Shown: positions 42,453-53,511 of the stretch, piece by piece
Numbering within the stretch: position 1 is the first letter of the stretch
Layout: each line of letters starts with the position of its first letter
DNA from: Roridomyces roridus
Taxonomy: Eukaryota; Basidiomycota; Agaricomycetes; Agaricales; Mycenaceae
Direction of reading: 5' to 3'
Length of the DNA: 64,000 bases
Assembly (NCBI GenBank): GCA_029378245.1
Contig: JARKIF010000010.1
Span: 1,984,001-2,048,000, forward strand
Position numbers and translations under genes: made by a program
The notes under the pieces: generated by a model
What the model saw: only the letters and a program-made list of their open reading frames with translations
What the model was told of the DNA's origin: nothing
Databases searched by the model: none

Positions 42453-43219
42453 GGCACTGCGGAAACTTGGTGGAACAGAACCTAGTCCGAGCTTGTACTA
42501 AGCGGATCGAGAGCTTGGACGCTGCAGAAGGTTGAGTTGGCTACGATTGGCTTGGTCAGCTCGGTTGAGTGTTCTCGATAGGTGTCCATCGAGTAGGGCG
42601 CCGGCCAAATCAAGTGCTGGCGGTGAAAGCAAAGATTTACAGCGTTACATGTCACGAGCGTCACCCATCATCACGCGTGACGATGCTTACCCTCCACGCT
42701 CACCATCGCTGGCGTCGCGGCCTCTCCTGGGTCCATCGAGCTCCTGAACACTGTGGGAACTTGTGAAGGCCATTCAAAAGTCTCCATCGACCATGTTCTC
42801 CCGCAGCAAGAGCCGGTTAAAGCGATGCATTTGTGCTGTTTTTCAGCTGGCGACTTCCACGTGAGCGCCTCGCAACTCTACTCAACTGTACCGCGTCTCA
42901 AACTCTCGCAGCCGACCCTCGTCGTCCCATTGTCCCCTCGCCGCCCTCCGCTGACACAGCCTGGAAAAAACACGCGCACTGATATGACATCTGCCATCAC
43001 CGGTTCACCCACTGTTCCCGGGCAACCTCTTTGTCCTCTGTTCCCTGAGCCACTCGACCACATGGAGACACCCTCAACACCTTCCATACACGGTTCTTTC
43101 CCACCAATCCAATCCGCTTAGCGCGCATGGGCCGCCACTCGCCAAATCGTCCCAAACACTTGACTTTCATGGTATTTCTCCCAACCAATCCATCAGCCCT
43201 CGCCTATTTTTTTTTCTGC
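42453..43219. other. upstream region of the C2H2 gene
   Basis: No gene is supported. A plus-strand frame at 42753-43121 is open but featureless. The stretch is probably promoter and 5' UTR of the gene at 43330. Confidence 0.45.
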
Positions 43220-43226
43220 TATAAAG
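43220..43226 (+). promoter_or_regulatory. TATA box of the C2H2 gene
   Basis: TATAAAG lies 104 bases before the start codon at 43330, preceded by a T-run (43207-43215). The position fits a core promoter with a 5' UTR of about 70 bases. Confidence 0.5.
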
Positions 43227-43329
43227 TGGGGGTGGATTGGGGCGATGGGAGACACGCTTGGAAGCCCCCCGCTCCCCCAAAGCAACGCTCAGCTCCTCCC
43301 GCCCCCTCCGATATACCGATATCATCGTC

Positions 43330-44358
43330 ATGCCTCGAGTGGCTACCACCTCTACCCTCCGCCCGCGTAAAGCGCCTGTCGTAAGTCTTTATATCCCATC
43401 TCGGAAATGACGCTGATTCATTCCTTTCAGAGTGGCAAGCGCCCTCCGTACCCGCCGCGCGAGTTTCAATGCTCCTCCGTCGGTTGTCCCTGGAGCTATA
43501 CTCGTCCGTTCGACCTGAAGCGGCACATGAATACCCACCTCTCGCCTGAGGAGAAGAACCTCAAGTGAGTTGCTACCACTCTTCTCGTGGCTCTTGATGA
43601 CTGAACGCGTTTAAAGGATGTTCAAATGCGAAGTTCCGCGCTGCCGCTTCAAGACGTTGCAGAAGTCGAATTTCGAGACGCATATAAATGCGAGGCAGTG
43701 CGTCCTCTTCCCTTCCATGCCCCCTCTGCCAGGCTGACAGATCTCTTGTAGCACTGGCGAGAAACCGCACGTCTGCCCGTGTGGTCAGTTCAGGACCGCC
43801 GATCCGTCGACCTTGTACAAGCACATGCGCGATATGCACCAGTACAAGGCCTACAGCGCCCCGCGCCGCAAGTCGAGGTCGCCTAGCGTCCTTAGCCCTG
43901 CGTCATTCCCTTCCACCGACTTGGAAGCGTTCGAGTCTCCATCTCCACCATGTTTGTCAATGGACATGGGTATCGACGTGGATAACCTCCCGCTCGATGC
44001 TTTCGCGGATTACTTCCCCCCGTCCTTCTCCTCCTCCTCCGCCACTTCCTCTTGCGAGTCTTGGCTCGAGGACCTCATTTGCATTCCACCGCGATCCCCG
44101 ACCCCGACGCCCGACGTTGATGCCCCGGCGACGCTCCACCCCGCCGCCGAGCAGGCAGTCTTCACGCCCGAGCTCGTCGATGCCTCGTATGCAAGCTGGT
44201 GGCCTTCCCCTCCCTCCTCCTCGCTCTCGGAACTGGAACCCGAGCCCCAATACATGTACGAGCGCCTCCCGTGGACGATGGGCCCGTCACATCCCTATGT
44301 CCCTGCGCCGCAGGAGGAGTTCCAGGTCGAGTGGGATGGTGTCTACGCTTCTGCTTGA
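43330..44358 (+). CDS. C2H2 zinc-finger transcription factor, four exons
   Basis: Exons 43330-43380, 43431-43564, 43617-43697 and 43752-44358 join in phase and give 290 aa. Three fingers occupy residues about 27-120: FQCSSVGCPWSY..LKRHMNTH, FKCEVPRCRFKT..FETHINARH with a TGEKP linker, and HVCPCGQF..LYKHMRDMH, whose Cys spacing is short. A basic stretch PRRKSRSP follows as a possible nuclear signal. The C-terminal half is Ser/Pro-rich and acidic, as in activation regions. The intron positions break the zinc fingers, which is usual in these fungi. Target genes are unknown. Confidence 0.85.
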
Positions 44359-44900
44359 GGGGTGGGCGAGTTATATTCTTATCTCTTATTCTTAAATCGT
44401 AGATTTTTATCTTTCTTTGGGTTTTTCTCCTTGGAGGCTTGTACGACTAGTAGATGGGTTCTCTCTGTATCTGTGTTTGTATTTTTCAATGGGATTTACG
44501 GGGACGAGGGTGGTTTTTTGTATCTATTCTTCGTGTGGAATCACCCAGGCCGAGCTGCTGAGTTCCGAATCATTACTAGGAGCAGGCTGACCTGCTGAAC
44601 TTCGGGTCGAAAGTTGAAACACAAAAAAGCCGCAGTCTGGAAGGATAACATGCCCCCGAATCGAACGAGGTGATACCCTTTGCTCCAATGTGGGAGACGA
44701 CAGTATCAACCCACACTTTCTCTGTAGTTTGTAAACGGACTCGATCGGAGTCGATGTTGGAGATTCCATGCGGATACTCTGTCGGTGAACTGACTGCTTG
44801 ATGTCGAAGCGCAAAAAAAAACGGTATATTGTCGCCCCAGAACATGCCCTCGAGTCGAACGAAGTGACAGGCTTTACTCTGATCCTGACCACGCCAGTAT
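44359..44900. repeat. two direct copies of a short repeat; no gene
   Basis: 44593-44680 and 44788-44880 share a layout: tcgaag.., a run of A, then catgcccccgaatcgaacga or catgccctcgagtcgaacga. Read on the minus strand they show the ctcgttcga.tcgag core that recurs up to 52.7 kb. No gene is seen. Confidence 0.55.
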
Positions 44901-45579
44901 TCAATCCATATACCCTCCGTCCCTCAACTCCTTCAAAGCCTTGTCCCTCTCATCGCGCTGCTCCACCCCGCCCGGGAACGACCACGTCCAAACACCGTCC
45001 TCATCCTCACCCGTCTCCTCATCCACATAATCCTCAAATCCCATATTCGCAATATCCAAATTTGCAGTCATACCCCACGTCTTTTCGAACGGGGCTCGAC
45101 AAGCACGGAAGACGTCCGTGTGGCCTATAGGGTTGCCCTCCTCGTCCTCTGTCGGGTCGTAGAATCGCTCGCAGACGAGCCAGGTCGCGGTAGCAAATCC
45201 ATTTTCGTCGATGACGAGCCAGGTGTACGGGGAGATGTCGAGCGCTTCCAGCGCCGCCTCGTTTGCGCGGATGAAGGTGTTGATCTGTGCGAGGGATTCC
45301 AATGTACTGTTGCTGCAGGCAAAGTCGTTCGGCGGAAACTCCGTTATTGGGAGTTTGGTGGTGGAGGGCTGGAGCCTGGGAGGATGGCAAGGTTTCGGAG
45401 TGAAGCAGGACCCATCGGCTGTCTTCGGGGTAGTCCCCGAATTCAAAGTCTTGGATCAGAAGGAGGGCACGATTGAGCGCCTATTGCTTCGCAGTGAGTT
45501 GGCATACTTTCACCGGGACCTGAAGCACCTTGAGTGGAACGCTCTTGGCGGTGATGAGGACGGGCCAGCGGCTGGCCAT
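44901..45579 (-). CDS. uncharacterised soluble protein, two exons
   Basis: Exon 1 (45579-45514, MASRWPVLITAKSVPL) joins exon 2 (45449-44901) in phase zero, giving 204 aa. There is no signal peptide or membrane span. The middle has LESLAQINTFIRANEAALEA and SPYTWLVIDENGFATATWLV, then an acidic C-terminal part (DEETGEDEDGVWTWSFPGG). The family is not recognised. The steady coding look and clean splice support a real gene. It converges with the C2H2 gene at its 3' end. Confidence 0.65.
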
Positions 45580-45936
45580 GGTGGTGAGATGCAAAGAGTG
45601 GTGCTAGTTGCACAGCCCTATGATGGGCGCCGAGAGCCGTTGAGATGCCGGTACTTATCGATTGGGCCGGCACGGTCGGCACCGCGATTCACCGGATACA
45701 ACCACGGGTCCACGTCCCCTTGTTCTTACCAGTCCATGGGGCCAATGGACCCCTTACGATTCACTTTATATCTGATTCGGGTGATCTCGTTCGAGTCGAG
45801 TTTAGGGTATAGGCGATAATATGAATGAATCTTGTGCGTTCTTTTTTCGCACCTTCGAACCACGATACTTACTTTGATTTACCAGTATAAACGACGGTCG
45901 ACATCACCATGGGTTCCAACAAGATCACAGTTTGAA
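45580..45936. other. short intergenic region with a ctcgttcga repeat copy
   Basis: No gene. One copy of the dispersed motif (ctcgttcgagtcgag) is at 45786. It is the upstream region of the minus-strand gene at 45579 and the 3' flank of the F-box gene. Confidence 0.5.
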
Positions 45937-47549
45937 TCAAAATTCCTCGGCATCCGAGTCCTCGTCTACCTCTCCCTCCTCCTCCTCCTCCTCCTCCTCA
46001 TCCGGTGCGCTCGACTGGCCCGAGGATTCGCCATCGTAATCTGCATCATCAAAGGTGTCGCCACCATAATAGTCCATCGGAGCACGCGACGCCTGGATGC
46101 CTCTTTCCCTGAGATACTCAAGATCTTCGCTGAAATCTTCGTCACCCCCCGACTCCGACTGCGACCCTGATTCCCATTCCAATCCGTGGTGAAAGTACAG
46201 AACCACAGTTTCCAGCACGGAAGACGATGCAGGCTCGCAGCGAGACTTGAGCATATCCACGCATCGGCGAGATTCGTCGATCTGGATTGTGCGCAGCTGC
46301 GGCACCAACACTTGATTGTTGCCAGAGTGCATGTCCATCCGTTGCAGTAAGGGAACAACTGCGTTGTCATGAGCTACACGAATTCCACCGTACGTCATCC
46401 AACGCAGTTCCAACGTGTCCAACTCGGGGAACATCTCAAGAACTGCGATCATCTTGTCTACTTGGTTGAAAAACTGGGCCAGCCGTAGACGCAGCCGACG
46501 TAACTTGAACGCCGATCTCGCGTGGAAGTCGATGAAAGCCTGGGCAGGCCAGCAGTCGATGTAATCGTCGGGGGATGTCGTGACGGTCAAATCCTGGAGG
46601 TTCGGCGTGATGAGGAAGTTCCAAGGGAAAGGATCCATGACACAAAAGGTAAGGTCGAGGACGCGCAAGTTCGGTAACGTTACGGGCGGCAAACTCATGC
46701 CTCGGCCGTAGTCGTCAAACCAAATTCGGCATTCAACGAGCTGTTTTGTGTACATAAGTAATGAGTACTTCATTTCGGGCGCTGAGCCAATCAATAACAC
46801 ACCTGGGAGGACAAGGACAAGATCGGGATGAGGGCCCAGTGGGGTATCCATGCGTTCACAACATTGAGGACGGTCAACTGTGCAAACGGCGGGTTCCATG
46901 CCTCGTGGCCAAAGACGGGAGCTTGGCGTAGATGCCATCCCGAACTAAGCGGATGTCCTAGTGAGAACTCTGACAACGACGGTGCATCGGCAATGATACC
47001 CCTTCCATCTGCCGACTCCATATTTTTCGCAGGCACGATCGCGTTGAATTTGATCAGGGAGTGAAAAGGCAACGGGTTCATCGCATTGAGTCGAGCCACG
47101 GTGTCGTGGTGCAGGTCGAGCGTGAGGGACCCTATGCGAGTAGCATGCGGCCGCAAAAGATCATACAAGCGGGTGGCATCGCCCAGTCCGCGCCGCACTT
47201 TAACAGAAAATGTGACGGTGGACTGTGCTGTTGGCATAGCCCGCTGGACACAATGGGTCAAGCAAGCCCGGAGCCGGTCGACCCTGTAGCTCGGCCAGCT
47301 TGGGCGCAACTTGATGACGAAGTGCTTCCAGAGATGTGCCATGTGTCGACTGTGCAGGATGGCCCGCCAAAGTGCGCAGACTTGTGAAAACAGGAGGATG
47401 GAGGGATATCGATCTGTTGGGTCGTTGCGATGCTGCGTTGGGGGAAGATGGATTGAAATGAGGGAAATATCGGAGAAGAAAATCTCCAGGATAGCTGAAT
47501 GAATTTCGGCGGGCAATCCGCCGGGCGGGGAGAGCGAGGAGGAAGCCAT
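45937..47549 (-). CDS. F-box protein with leucine-rich-like C-terminal part
   Basis: Two exons (47549-46803 and 46740-45937) join in phase and give 516 aa. The N-terminus holds an F-box-like motif (GLPAEIHSAILEIFFSDISL, then FSQVCALWRAILHS, residues about 9-75). Irregular leucine-rich segments follow (LPNLRVLDLTFCVM, FPELDTLELRWM). The C-terminus is very acidic with a Glu run coded by ctc repeats at 45970-45995 on the plus strand. Such proteins are expanded in Agaricomycetes and are thought to bring substrates to SCF ubiquitin ligases; the substrate here is unknown. Confidence 0.8.
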
Positions 47550-48072
47550 AGTGACGCCGCCCTGAAGGAGCCGCGTTAGATATAGTCGTCGAGTCCAATA
47601 GACAAGTGGATACGATAAGCCCCACCGGAAATGAAGTCGTATCTCCCACACGGACAAAGAGCATTGATGCCGACCATCAGCCGGGAGATTACGATCTCCG
47701 TCCAATTGTTCTTTGCAGAGACACAAAGACATTGCGGCTTCTGCGAGGCTACAGTCACAGCAAAAACTTCCATAAAACAAACGGGCAGTTTTTGATAAAG
47801 ACAGCTATTCTTTGTTAATCACAGTCAAACCAGTGGAAAGCAGTCCTCTCCCTGCCGAGCAGAAGGCATTTGTGAAAGGATATCATTATCATCCCCTTTG
47901 GACCGGGGAGAAAGAACTCCGTATGGAGGTCATGCTCGAGATTGGAAATCGTGCTGTGACCGTATAGAAATACTGGACTTTCACAGAATTAATTAGTCAA
48001 GGTCGGGCATCGAACCCTGTTCACTGCAACACGCACCGAGGGAGTCCGAGGAAAGACCGGCGGGCTGATCTG
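47550..48072. other. upstream of the F-box gene; no gene seen
   Basis: 47550-47780 is open in frame upstream of the F-box start but reads Cys-rich, unlikely sequence, so the later Met was kept. 47820-48072 shows nothing except a possible earlier piece of the terpene synthase remnant (48065-48110). Confidence 0.45.
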
Positions 48073-48375
48073 TTGCTTCAGACTGTTTGTCATCACATTC
48101 GAAATCCCGGAAGATATCTTGGCAGAAGTGCGATGGACTTTCTCGAGAAGTGGTATCGGCAACAGGCGGCTGAATTCTGTGCCCTGATGTGGGACTTGCC
48201 AGCGTGCGAGAACCACAAGATCCGCAATCAGTTGAAGACGTATCGTCTTCAGGCGGGCATTGCGGATTGGGTGACTGCGAGTTATGAGTGGAGCCTGGGA
48301 AACGGCAGGTACTTTCCTGGGAACGAGGATCTTGTCAAGGAGGGCGGAGCAGTACCGGTGTTGAAGAAGGAGTGA
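48073..48375 (+). pseudogene. C-terminal remnant of a sesquiterpene synthase-like gene
   Basis: The frame reads SAMDFLEKWYRQQAAEFCAL, then DLPACENHKIRNQLKTY and ADWVTASYEWSLGNGRYF before a stop at 48375. The order (helix, then W(V/I)xxxxxWS....RYF near the end) is the C-terminal signature of fungal class I terpene synthases. The metal-binding DDxx and NSE motifs, expected upstream, are absent within reach, so this is a fragment of about 80 residues. A short gene of another kind cannot be excluded. Confidence 0.5.
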
Positions 48376-49814
48376 TACCATGTTGAGTTGTTTAGAAATC
48401 AATGGCGCTGCGTAACGATCAGAGACCGCACTGCGCAACGGCAGAGTCCATGTGGCTCGTGAGCGCAGAAATAAGCATGTCCCGTCGATACTACCTCAAA
48501 CTCGATGCACCGACAGTAGCTTGCCCTGTTGACCTCGTTCGAGTCGAGCTCGGGGTAATGCGTGAAAACTGCAGCTTTTGTCTCTAGAATCGTTTGACAC
48601 TGAGGTCTCGACACGCTGATGGTGTGTTGGAACGAGGCCTAAGGCCGGTGGCTCGTTCGATTCGAGCGCTGAGTCCATGAGTAAAAATGAGAGAGACTTT
48701 TTTGGGTCTGGAATTTTCCTGGTTCCACTCGGGCTAGGTTTGATGCCGAGGTGCCGTATTGATAACTTACGAATGAGAATGCCTGACAGAAAGCCTCACT
48801 CGAACCACTTCGCCGCCATCCGTTCTCAAGGCAACGGTGCCCCAGGTCTCGACTGACACCGCTACGATTCTTTCGCTCGTTTGACCCGAGCCGGGCATTT
48901 CGCGATGCGAGTTGGATGCGAGACGAATTTTTGGCTCATCTGATTTCAAGCGAGTCAGAATTTTCAGTCTGGTTTTGGGATTGGGGCTGGGGTCACACTT
49001 GAACCGCTTCACCGGTCTTGATTCACGCACCCAGAATTCCGATTTCCTAGCTACCGTCTTTCGCTCGTTCGACTCGAGCCAGGGTGTTGATGGGCAAAAA
49101 GGTACCATTTTTTGGGGCCAGTCGGTTTGGTGATTTCAGGCGAGTACAGTACTATACGGTACTCCTGGGCTGGCCATCCTTCCAAGTACAACCACTGGAT
49201 TCAAAGTCAAATTGAAAGCCACTGTCTAAGTATTCGCCGGCGCCCACCCAGAATCTCTCACCCCTTCGCTCGTTCGATTCCAGCTGGGGTGTTGCCTACA
49301 GTAGACCAATGCAATGACTTTTTCGCCACATTCTTTTTTTTTTGCGGGTTCGAGTGATATAGTGAATCTGGATTGCCCGTTTGTCTCCGCCGAGCAGTCC
49401 GGCGTCTCTGACAACAAGAAGCGACGGATCCAGACCCCTTCCCCTTCCCTGCATCCCGATCTCAGATGTACATCTGATTTCGCTGTGCAGGCCACAAGCG
49501 AGGACAGCCGAGAGCCAGACTGTGCAGGTCTCCATTAGTGGCAAAGCTAGGGGTGCCTCCGCAGGAAGCAGCACGCAGAACGAAGTAATTGTGATTGTGA
49601 TGATACAAATTGAGTTCAGACTCCAGAGAGTGAGATATGTACGTAGGTACGTATTAGTATTACAGCAGTAACAGAACCCTCAGAAGAAGGAGACGAAGTA
49701 CATATTATTTCCCCCCGTGTCGCGTCGCGTCGATCCAGGACCCGACCACCTACCCGAGGGTAAATCCACCATGCGTCCCCAGATGTACCGCCATGGACCT
49801 ATCCCAAATCCGAA
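48376..49814. repeat. no gene; five copies of the ctcgttcga repeat
   Basis: Copies of the core cgttcga.tcgag lie near 48535, 48653, 48873 (degenerate), 49066 and 49268, often followed within 20-60 bases by gggtg and a ttttttg run. Open frames here are short and disagree. Nothing else is recognised. Confidence 0.5.
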
Positions 49815-51149
49815 TCAGACACAGGAAAGACAGGAGGCAACCCGGAAAACGCACGGATATGCACCGTAAGCGATCGAAGGAGACGGCGCCGGTACAGGAA
49901 ACCCGCCATAAGTACCAACCGAAAACAGACCCGCACCGGAAGCTTGCAGCACATTCGCTCCGGGAGCTTGTTGCATGAAATTCCACATTTCGTCTGGCTC
50001 CATTACCGCGGTGGGGTTGGAGAAGAATCCCATTTGTACCTGAGGAGGTGGAGGGGGCGGTTGGGGGAAGATGGGTATGTTCACGTCGTACTCGTTCGAA
50101 TGCGAGCCCTATGAGAGTAAGATCAGCGACGAGGATGATCAAGAGTAGCATGCGACGCACTACGCTGGGTCCCATCGCAAAGAATTCCGCGTAACTAGGA
50201 TCCGAAGGCCCAGATTCCGTGCTGAGCATCGCCATGAAATCGGCGTCATGCGGAACGACGGGAGGTGGTTCGATTATGAGACTTTCCGAAGGCGGGAACG
50301 AGGAGGCTGGTGGGGTTTGTGCGGGAGAAGAGGTGGTCGCAAGTGGAGATCCGGCCGGCAGCTCGACTTCGATGCCATTGATCCACGTGTCGAGGCGTGC
50401 AGGAGAAGACGACGAAGATGCAGAAGACGAGATCCGCTCGCTCCCACTGGCGTTGCGTGCAGACCTAGACTCGGACGTCGAGGTCTTGTTGCTGCGCGCA
50501 GAGTTGCTCTTGCTTGGCGCCCTCCGCCTCCTACCCCTCTCTGCATTCATCTCTGCATTCTCCTCGCCATCCACGTCCTGCTCCTCCCCAATAGTGTCCC
50601 CGTTATCCCCAAACCCAGCAGGAAACGCACCAAAAACCTCCTCATCGACTCTCAGCACATCCGTCGCCTCCACGCTCAACTCCCCAGGACCCTCCCGACG
50701 CTCGGCAATCCCAAGCTTCATCCGCAGCGTATTCACCTCTTCAACGAGCGCCTCCTGCTCAGCCATCATTCCCCGCAGTTGTTTCGCACAAGCCAGACGC
50801 TCTGCACGCTGTTTCTTCTGGTGGGCTATCGATTCGTTGACGATGATGCTTTTCGAGAGGCGGCGGGTGCTAGCCAGTCCGGGGAGGAGGCGTGCGAGCT
50901 CCTGTGTGCGTGCATGCGTTAGCGGGGAGGCAGTGGGGTGGGGTGGAGACTCACGATGAAATGTCCATTGAGCGCTTCACGCCGCTGCTTCTCGACCACG
51001 CGGTGCGTCGCTCGGTCGGCAGGCGTGAAGAGCCGAACGCGTTTGCGTCGTCCGCCCTGCCCCTCGGAGGATGAGGACGAAGCGATGGCAGTCGTGCTCA
51101 TGTGTTGTCGCTGGCCAGAGCTGGAGCCCTCGTCGTCCGTGGCTGGCAT
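49815..51149 (-). CDS. bHLH transcription factor, three exons
   Basis: Exons 51149-50955, 50901-50161 and 50108-49815 join in phase and give 409 aa. The basic region THRVVEKQRREALNGHF (about residues 48-64) has the His-Glu-Arg pattern of E-box binders. Helix 1 continues across the first intron (ELARLLPGLA), and after the loop helix 2 is SKSIIVNESIAHQKKQRAER, followed by a coiled coil (MMAEQEALVEEVNTLRMKL). The rest is Ser-, acidic- and Pro-rich and probably regulatory. A TATA-like tatatta lies about 60 bases upstream on the minus strand. Partner and targets are unknown. Confidence 0.87.
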
Positions 51150-51890
51150 GTGGTAGTATGAAGAAGAGAGAGACGAATGATGATGATGCGGGGTAGCCGC
51201 TCGGGTAATATAATGTCCAATTTGCGGTATCCGCCGGAAGTTCTTGGCTCGACGAAAAAAAAGGGGACGTGAGGGGACGGGTATATCTGGTTGATCAAGG
51301 AGAGGCACCCGCAATTGCTGACAGGAGGGCGTACCCTTTCTGAATACATTTTTCTTGTCTTTTTGAGATCGCTCACCCACATCGCCTAAATGAAAGGGCC
51401 ATGTGCGAGCGGATGAACCTGCACCCGTTTGTAAACACGCCGAATATGTTGATGCCCGGCGTGACTTCAGAGTGACTCGTGATCCCCGGCGTGGAATTGA
51501 ACCCCGAGACGCGAGCAGGTGCGAGCAGTGAATCGACCATCTCACATACACGTCAATTTCTTCTGGGATGGTGAGGAGACTCCGAAGTCGAGGTTGCACT
51601 TTGAAGAAATCTGATAAAATGAGTACACGCAGGTACACGCGAGCGTCGGGCTGCGTCGGGTTTCATCGACGAACAAAATTTGACCCCACCCTCGTTCAAC
51701 TGGAAGTGGTGCCGTAACCTGCCGTTGCCGAATCCGCTACATCCTTTTTTCGCACTAAAGACACGCTCCGCGCTAATGATCAGCAGCTACCACACAACTG
51801 GCTGGTTAAATACGTCCGTGCGGTGTTCCGTTTGAGGGCGCGGATCTTGGATATTTCTAATATGGAGTTTGAGGATAGAGCAGCGCTGGA
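51150..51890. other. upstream of the bHLH gene; no gene seen
   Basis: It contains the presumed promoter. One repeat copy cctcgttcaactggaagtgg lies at 51691. A minus-strand frame continues upstream of the bHLH start but reads like non-coding sequence. Confidence 0.45.
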
Positions 51891-51897
51891 GTTGAGG

Positions 51898-52186
51898 CCC
51901 AGTCAAAATCGGTCGTGCTGAGATTAGCTGAGAAATGCTGATATCGGTTGGACAGCTGTCCAGCAGATGTCAGCATATTTCAGCCGATCTCAGCCTATTT
52001 CAGCAAAAACCGTTTGCTGAGATATGCTCGTACCTGCTAAAACCACATAATTTTGGTGCATCTTGAATACATCTTTGAGTGCTGTAGCAGATCTCAGCAG
52101 AAAGCTGGACTCTCAGCATGTCCGTCTCGCTCGGAGCCGATATCAGCATTTCTCAGCTAATCTCAGCACGACCGATTTTGACTGGG
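51898..52186. mobile_element. 289-bp MITE with 50-bp perfect inverted ends and 7-bp target duplication
   Basis: The left end cccagtcaaaatcggtcgtg and its continuation to about 51947 is exactly inverted at 52137-52186. The flanks carry the direct repeat gttgagg (51891-51897 and 52187-52193). Inside, tcagc / gctga motifs repeat in both orientations. No coding content. The perfect arms indicate recent insertion. A related autonomous transposon must be elsewhere in the genome. Confidence 0.93.
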
Positions 52187-52193
52187 GTTGAGG

Positions 52194-53511
52194 GATGGAG
52201 GGTGCATCAACGTATCACAGTATTTCAACAGCATCGCTCCCAAGTTTGTTCGATTCGAGCTTGAGATCTTATGGAGTCGAGGATTCAACCTTTTTTAAAA
52301 ATTACTTGTGAAGTACAATTATGTATCTTTGAATTCTCCCTTTTACCTATGTATCCAGCCCAAGCCTGCCCAAGCATCACTTGCAACAAGCACTAGCCGT
52401 TCATTGCGGAACCATGGCACACTCAGCTCAGCGTGGCCGTCACACAACCCCGTTCGACCCGGGGTGGTGCCGTGGATTGATACTGTGCATCAATTTTTGT
52501 CAGCGTACTATTAGACGGCGTACACTTATTGCGGTTCGACGTTCAACGTCGGTATGCGGCGCAGTTGAAAATGTAAGTATAGCAGCCTGAATGCGTTTGT
52601 TTTGATGGGACCACCTTTGTTTTGATGAATCCGTTCAAAAACCCCTTCAATCAATTACCAAAGTGGGCAGTATACAGGTCTGCGTATTTTCATCAACATC
52701 TCATCCAACCTCGTTCAACTCGAGGTGGTGCCGTGGCTCTTCGAATTTGGGGTGATTTTTTCGTCTTTCTGTCTCGAAGACCTGAGAATCTCTCCCCCAC
52801 AAAACTGCCCGAGCTCGTTATCTATAAAAAGGAATTCGACACCTCAAGCGGGCCGTGTCTCGTTGGCGAGCGTCGACGAGGACAACCGACCAGGCGGATA
52901 AGCCTGTCGAACGTTGGTTCGAATCCAGCTTGGGCCATCGGGCAGAAAAAACAGAGCGTTTTTTTGATGAATCCGTTGGAAACGATGTCTGGTTTTCCGT
53001 AGTGCTTGTGGCCTGCTTTTTCTCCCAGCAACCTGGAGGTGTGCCAGCAAACAGAGCTGTGTGTGTCGATTCCGGATCATCCGTGCCATGGATCATTTCA
53101 CCGAGGATGAAAGTTACCGCGGCCGCTGGCTGGGCATGACTGCCGACGTTGACAGCGCTCTTCAAAGCAGTGTGCACGATTGGTGACTGGTCTGTTGCCA
53201 GGACATCTGAATCGAGACTACTCAGCAGATGTGCTGGCAGATGAGCGTCTCCATCGAAGTACATATTCTATTCATGCCCGACAAATTACAATTGCCCATC
53301 CCTCCGATCAAGCTGCGGTCTCTTTCGTAAACACCTCGTCCCTGTGAACTCGAGTCATCGCGTGCGATCCAACCTGATGCTGGTCGTCACACCTCCTGAT
53401 ATCTCCCCGCTCTAATTAATCCCCGCATAAAGTTGGAGCATGATGTGTATTCAAGGTGTTTTTACTCCTCTTCTCTTCCTTTGTTGGATTCACTCCTACC
53501 CGTAGTCGTCC
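52194..53511. other. no gene; repeat copies and a tRNA-like box
   Basis: Repeat cores are at 52249, 52457 and 52711, the last two followed by ggtggtgccgtgg. At 52908-52928 gttggttcgaatccagc resembles a tRNA T-arm but no full cloverleaf can be built. Minus-strand frames in 52818-53264 are the kind of spurious reading that such boxes give. Confidence 0.45.

Noticed and set aside
48000..48030. tRNA-like box on the minus strand (gggttcgatgcccg)
   Set aside because: No acceptor or D-arm partners within 90 bases upstream on that strand.
52840..52935. Possible tRNA gene (gttggttcgaatccagc T-arm-like)
   Set aside because: The 3' strand ttgggcc has no matching 5' acceptor arm at the right distance, and no anticodon arm with a 7-nt loop can be drawn. 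Kept only as a B-box-like sequence.
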